From: Bilabrum cf. latius
Taxonomy: Eukaryota; Bigyra: Bicosoecida; Bigyra; Bicosoecida
Assembly (NCBI GenBank): GCA_965178125.1
Contig: OZ237738.1
Location: 496,001-560,000 of the forward strand
Direction: 5' to 3'
Length of the DNA: 64,000 nt
A program made the translations under genes and the position numbers. Shown here piece after piece: positions 59,601 through 64,000 of the stretch; within the stretch, counting starts at the first letter, position 1, and each line of letters opens with the position of its first letter. A model generated the notes under the pieces. The model was given only the letters and a program-made list of their open reading frames with translations. It was not told where the DNA came from and ran no database searches.

Positions 59601-61455
59601 GTTATCTTCTGCCCACGAAGCCATCGCAAGCAAGCACAGGGAGGTAGAAGCGGCACAGCGGACGGTCAAGTCAGCAGGTGAAGAGTCTGTCTCAGCCGTT
59701 GAGCTCGCCAAAGACTAGGCCAAGAAGCTCTCGGACGAGCTGGTGGCATCTAGAGCGGAGAACCAAGTGTTGCTGGGCAGACTCGAAGGCATGGAAGCAT
59801 CCAAGAAGCAAGCGCAAGCCGATGCGTAGTAGGCACTGCAGCGAGTCTCTGAGGTGGATTTGTTGAGAAAGCGCACAGAAGACAAGTTGGCACAGCTGTT
59901 GGAGCAGCTAGCGGATGCTAGCCGGCAGTAGAAAGACAACGAACACAGCTTGTCGCGTGCCCAATAGCACGCATCAGCGCTCGAAACCCAGCTTGCAGAG
60001 AAGGATGAGGCGCTCCTTGCATCTTCAGACCGAGCAGAAAAGCTAGCTGCTTCGCTGTCTCGGGCAGAAGCTGACTCGAAGGCTTTTCGCGAGCAGTTGG
60101 ACTCGTTGGAGAGTCCAGATGCACGAATCGCGAAGCTGCAAGAGGACAATCGCGTTCTTGAGTCGGAATTATAGAGCGCGAGGGACTATCTGACAACCGC
60201 AGAGCGTGACCTGCAAGAGTCGAACAAGGAAGTTGATGCCTTGCGCTCGCAGCTGGACGGCTAGAAACGAGCAGTTCAGGATGGTCTTGTCCTGCGCGGT
60301 CGCTTCGAGCAGTCTCTCAAGGTGGCGACCCGCGCGAAGAAGGAGGCTTAGGAGCAGCTCGAAATGAGCAGCAAGCAGCTTGTCGAGAAAAATGCTGCCC
60401 TTGAGCGATCGCGCGCCGAACTTCGCGCACTTTAGGACCAGGTAAGGGGTGCTGACGACGCGGAAGGCAGAATTGAGGCGATACGGGGCGCCTTGGAATC
60501 CAGGTCGAACGCCTTGCGGACGGGAGTCGCGGTGCTGGCGCCTGAACTCCGTTCTATCAAGCGAGAACATGAACAGCTCAAAGAGAGTTTGTTGCGAGCC
60601 ACGTAGGCCGCTGAAGAGAGCGTGCAGCAGAAAGGAAAGCAGCTCGTTGCCAGAGTGGCTGCTGCCCTAGCTGATCGTCAGGAGAAGCATAGTGCCGCGC
60701 AGAAGGCATAGGCGGAGCAGATGGAGCAGCACCGCAAGCAGCTTCAAGATGCCAAAGGATAGGTGGAGCAGCTGAAGCGTGAGCTTGAACATGCAAAGCA
60801 GATCGCTCCTCCATCGCTGCCTGCGTCACGTGCACCGTCCGATGCTGACAAGCAGCGACGAGAGAAAGCAAGGAAACGGAAGGAAGAGCTGCGCAAGCGA
60901 CAGCTGGCACTGCAGGAAGAAGTTTCCAAAGCCAAGGCTCAGGTAGACCGACAGAGAGAATTAAAAGCACGCGGTGCGAGTGCCTTCTTGGATGGACTCA
61001 TCCCCCCGAGTCCTACCGCTGCTGCGAGTCCCACACCCAGCGGCGGCGGGCGGTCCCGTCGCAGCCGAAGGCTAACTATGAAGGCCTCTGCGCACGGTCA
61101 CGGTCTCACGCAAGGGACCGCGTTTGCGAAGGATGGTAGTAGCAGAGCAGGTGATGGCAGCTCTTTGGGAAGCGGTGGCCTCACTCCATCCATTGCTTCG
61201 ACGCCGGCTGGTGCCCGGTCACCCGGTCGCCTTGGTGCCTCGGCAGCCGATGGGGGCGATGCACACACAGTATCGGGAACGGGCGCTCGTTGGGGCCGGC
61301 TTCGTTCGTGGGTGAGTCAGGCTAGCATTGAAGAGCTCCACGATGTTGCTAAAGGTGAGCTTGGTCAGAGCGCTGCTTCTGAAGCGCACGACTGGGCCCT
61401 TCCCGCGAGTTCAACCGCTGAAACTCGGGACGGCGACAGCCAAGAAGAGTCTTGA
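56667..61455 (+). CDS. Long coiled-coil protein, unknown family
   Basis: Exon 1 (56667..56760) and exon 2 (56855..61455), joined across a 94-nt GTGAGG...CTCGCAG intron in phase 1, encode 1,564 residues ending in TGA. The 25 in-frame TAGs are the most of any gene here, including two in a row (59827-59832); read as Gln they give normal coiled coil (for example AQADA-Q-Q-ALQRV). The N-terminal third is Ser-rich with one conserved-looking helical stretch (ADDAVLRMRMLRSNAVRAAL). Residues from about 450 to 1,390 are continuous coiled coil; the tail is low complexity (RRSRRLTMKASAHGHG). Centrosomal, flagellar or Golgi proteins look like this, but no diagnostic domain was found. It converges on the right-edge gene with 92 bp between stops. 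Confidence 0.75.
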
Positions 61456-61547
61456 CGATAAATGTTCTATCAGATCTACACTGGGTTTTGCCGCAGCAAT
61501 AATCACTATAATCATTGGATACGTCCTGCAACAGGCCTCAATTCTAC

Positions 61548-64000
61548 TTATCTACCTCCGTGCTTCTTACGTCGTGACAAGAGCTATGCCGCCCGGCCAA
61601 CAATGTAGGGTGATCCACCTGAATCTCTGCTGCCTCTACTGCCTTCCTCGTGGGAAGGTGGACAGACAGCCTCGTCAGATCCGGCCCCGATCCCAGCCTT
61701 GGCCCCTTTTGCACCATCTCCGGCATCTTCTTGGATCGTACCGAGCGAGAGGGGAGCTCGCGTCTTGACTCGCAATCCTGCACCCCGCACCGACAGCGGT
61801 ACCTCAAGCCTCTCTTCCCCCTGCTCACCTTCTCTCGCCACTTCAGCCTGCCTTGCTGCCCCAGATCCAGCAGTCCTTGCTCGCGGCGGCGTGCCTTGTC
61901 CTCTCTTGCGTTGAACTAGTACCTGTGCAGCAGAGCGCCGTGGACTGCCCTCAGGGGGGTCCGCAGGAGGCTAAATATAATCGAAATCGTCAGAAGCGTC
62001 CGAGCTGCCGCTCATTCCAGCAATAACAGCAGCAGGCAGGGGCTCACCATGAGCTGGGCGCCAAACTCCACTTTGCCTTTGACTGGCTCCCAACCTGCTG
62101 TCGAGCTTGCGCTACAAGCCCGGCGGGCCCGCGGGCGGTAGCCTTGCAGCAGCAACTGGCAGGTGCCCATCAGCCGGTGAATCTAGGCCACTTGCCCCAC
62201 CCCTCTCTCGACGTAAACTGAATTCCCACCGCGGTGGTGTCCTAGACCGAGGGCCCAACGCACTCGCGTCGATGCTGGACGTGGCACCTGCGTGGCCGAC
62301 AGGAGACTTCCATGGCCTTGTCGGCACTCTTAAGTTTGGAGAGGCAGCAGCATGCGGGGCGTAGTGACCTCGAACTGCTTGACCTCGGACCGCACCAGAG
62401 CCTGTGCTACTAAAGCTGTGCCTCGCTCCTCCCCTTGCTGAGTCGTGGGAGCCCTCCTCAGACGAGAGCGTCCTCTCCTCGAGCTTTTTATCGGCTACTG
62501 CCCGCGCCATTGCGGCTACTGTGGCCGTTGATGGCGGCACTGGTACCATACTGCGACTGGGCGACATTCTGGAGGCCGATTTCCGGAGACCTTTGTCGTA
62601 TTCTGTCGATGCATCTCTGCTAGGCGCCAGGAAGGAGCGGTTCTGCCTGCGCGGAGAGCTGCCAGGCAGCATCGTGCGTCGCCGTAGCTTATCTCCTCTT
62701 GAATTACCGAGCTGTGCTCCGTTGATGCCTGGAGGCATGGCTGCATGCATGACGCCCGCGGCCAGCATCTGCTTGGTCAGTGAACGAACACGCTCTCTCA
62801 GGCGAGCTTTGTCCCGCTCTGACCGATCCAAGCGTCTCTTCAAGCGACTATTCACATCTGCAAGCTGCTTCTGCCGCTGCTTGTACTACCCGAGGAGCTT
62901 GGTTACCTCACTGAGATCCTGTACCGATGGCTGCTGCCGTTGTGAAGAAGAGAAAGCGGCATCCACATCACTTCTATCAGGAGGAGCAATGGCACTCGAC
63001 CTTTGTGCAGCGAGGTCCAAAGCTCCGCCATCACCAGCAGCTTTCACTGTCGACAACACGGCCAATGCATCGCCCCTTGAGTTGTCAGCAGGCAGATCGG
63101 CATGAGTCGCAAGGTGTCGTGGCCCATCGCTGGAGAAACCGAGCAGCTTTGCTAGTCTTTCTCGTTTTGCTGCATCCGCTGCTTCTGCACGCATTGCTGT
63201 GAGCTCTGCACGAGCTTGAGCGGCATCCTCACGTGCTGCAAAAAGGGCTGCGTTCGTTTCGTCCAACTCATTGCGATCCGCATCTCGAGATGCCACGATT
63301 GCCTCCTTCTTTGCCTCTGCTGCAACGGCTGCGGCCTTGTGCTGTAAGGCCACCCGGAAAAGCATATGCTGCAGTGGATCGGAAGGCTCGAATGCGTCTC
63401 CAGTATGCCTTGCACTCGCACCTGCAGCGGCGCCATCGGCAGGCACGTCTTGTGGGTGCAGGGCGCGGGCAAGTGCCTCTTCCTGAAAGTCATATCGTGC
63501 TCTAGCTCCTTCGATGGATTCTTGCAGCTGCACCTTAGCCGCATACAAATCATCCGCGCTGAAAGAAATACAGAGCTGCTGGTACCGGTGGTCATCGGCT
63601 TGCTATGGGGCTCCACTGTTTTCTTCTACCAGCTACGCGAGTAACTCATCCAGGCGGTCTGCACGGTCTGCTACCGTTTCATCGTTGTCAGAAGCAGACC
63701 CTGGACCGCATTCTTCCGATGTACCACCGCTGCTGCCAGCAATGAGTGCGCCAGAAACAAGCTGCAATTTTGCAGTCATCAATTGGAGCCTTTGCCTTGC
63801 TTCGGCTCTCTCGTTTCGAAGCTCTGCGATTTCATGAGTTGACTGTGCGTTGGCGAGGTGCTTGTCAATGGAGGCTTCAATGGCATGCTCCTACTCATGG
63901 GCCTCCAACCGTGCAATGTCGCTTCCCCCCGATGCGGTCTTGATCTCTGCGTCGATATGCGCACTGGATACGCCCGTGATGGTATCCCAACGACTGATTG
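61548..64000 (-). CDS. Coiled-coil protein, C-terminal part (5' partial, runs off window)
   Basis: The minus-strand frame is open from the right edge to a TAA at 61548-61550, about 817 residues, with 7 in-frame TAGs (63891, 63633, 63603, 62886, 62112, 61971, 61584). The visible protein begins SRWDTITGVSSAHIDAEI, continues as coiled coil (IAELRNERAEARQRLQLM; AALFAAREDAAQARAELTAM; RLKRRLDRSERDKARLRERV) and ends in a Ser/Arg/Gly-rich low-complexity tail. No catalytic domain lies in the window; a motor or other N-terminal domain could lie beyond the edge. Function not assigned. Confidence 0.7.

Noticed and set aside
1-64000. TAGs as pseudogene decay or sequencing error
   Set aside because: Only TAG is involved; frames stay intact between TAGs, and no TGA or TAA interrupts the same genes. 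Decay would give all three stops and frameshifts, as in the real fragments at 15930-22718.
1-64000. TAG as leucine or as a selenocysteine/pyrrolysine-type recoding
   Set aside because: Paralogues show CAG or GAG at TAG sites, and the TAGs are numerous, in many protein types and in coiled-coil positions suited to Gln. One AN1 site could suit Leu but is outweighed.

Overview
The window is nuclear DNA of a GC-rich, gene-dense unicellular eukaryote. Genes are spliced: 13 introns of 86-148 nt can be placed, with donors GTGAG or GTAAG and acceptors usually ending CGCAG. The products are eukaryotic: an AROM-type shikimate enzyme, a GRIP golgin, an AN1/UIM zinc-finger protein, a chromodomain protein, a fibrocystin-L-like giant and a voltage-gated cation channel. 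The species cannot be placed from this window. A free-living or saprotrophic heterotrophic protist fits, because two alpha-L-rhamnosidases and a sulfatase are present. No rRNA, tRNA or CRISPR array was seen.

The central observation is that TAG is a sense codon, almost certainly Gln. Fourteen genes contain 97 in-frame TAG codons that interrupt otherwise continuous, homologous proteins, while all 17 gene ends found use TGA or TAA. Paralogous copies inside the window show CAG where a gene has TAG (ANK gene A against B; the giant gene against its two partial copies). An AN1 zinc finger has TAG at its conserved Gln. This resembles translation table 15 (TAG=Gln; TAA and TGA stop). With the standard code most genes here look shattered into short ORFs.

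Layout: 1-6296 (+) AROM fusion (EPSP synthase, shikimate kinase, dehydroquinase, shikimate dehydrogenase, then a prephenate-dehydratase-like and ACT region), 5' end outside the window. 6466-7645 (-) SDR. 7763-9283 (+) PhyH-type dioxygenase. 9462-12979 (-) GH78 rhamnosidase with an inserted SUEL lectin domain and a 5-nt microexon. 13156-15496 (-) arylsulfatase. 15930-22718: three (+) pseudogene fragments of the giant gene interleaved with two tandem ankyrin genes (-). 23271-35412 (-) a 4,004-residue fibrocystin-L-like surface protein. 36119-37234 (-) AN1/C2H2/UIM protein. 37528-40026 (+) chromodomain/RG-rich protein. 40215-40844 (-) Nudix hydrolase. 41001-45749 (+) GRIP golgin. 45879-49145 (+) second GH78. 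49261-56055 (-) single-repeat cation channel with a C2 domain. 56297-56668 (-) small ORF. 56667-61455 (+) long coiled-coil protein. 61548-64000 (-) coiled-coil protein running off the right edge.

Functional links: the two rhamnosidases and the sulfatase have signal peptides and would suit breakdown of sulfated rhamnose-rich polysaccharide. The AROM fusion covers most of the route to chorismate in one chain and adds a degenerate Phe-branch or allosteric module. The other genes look like independent housekeeping or cytoskeletal genes packed with 90-300 bp between them.
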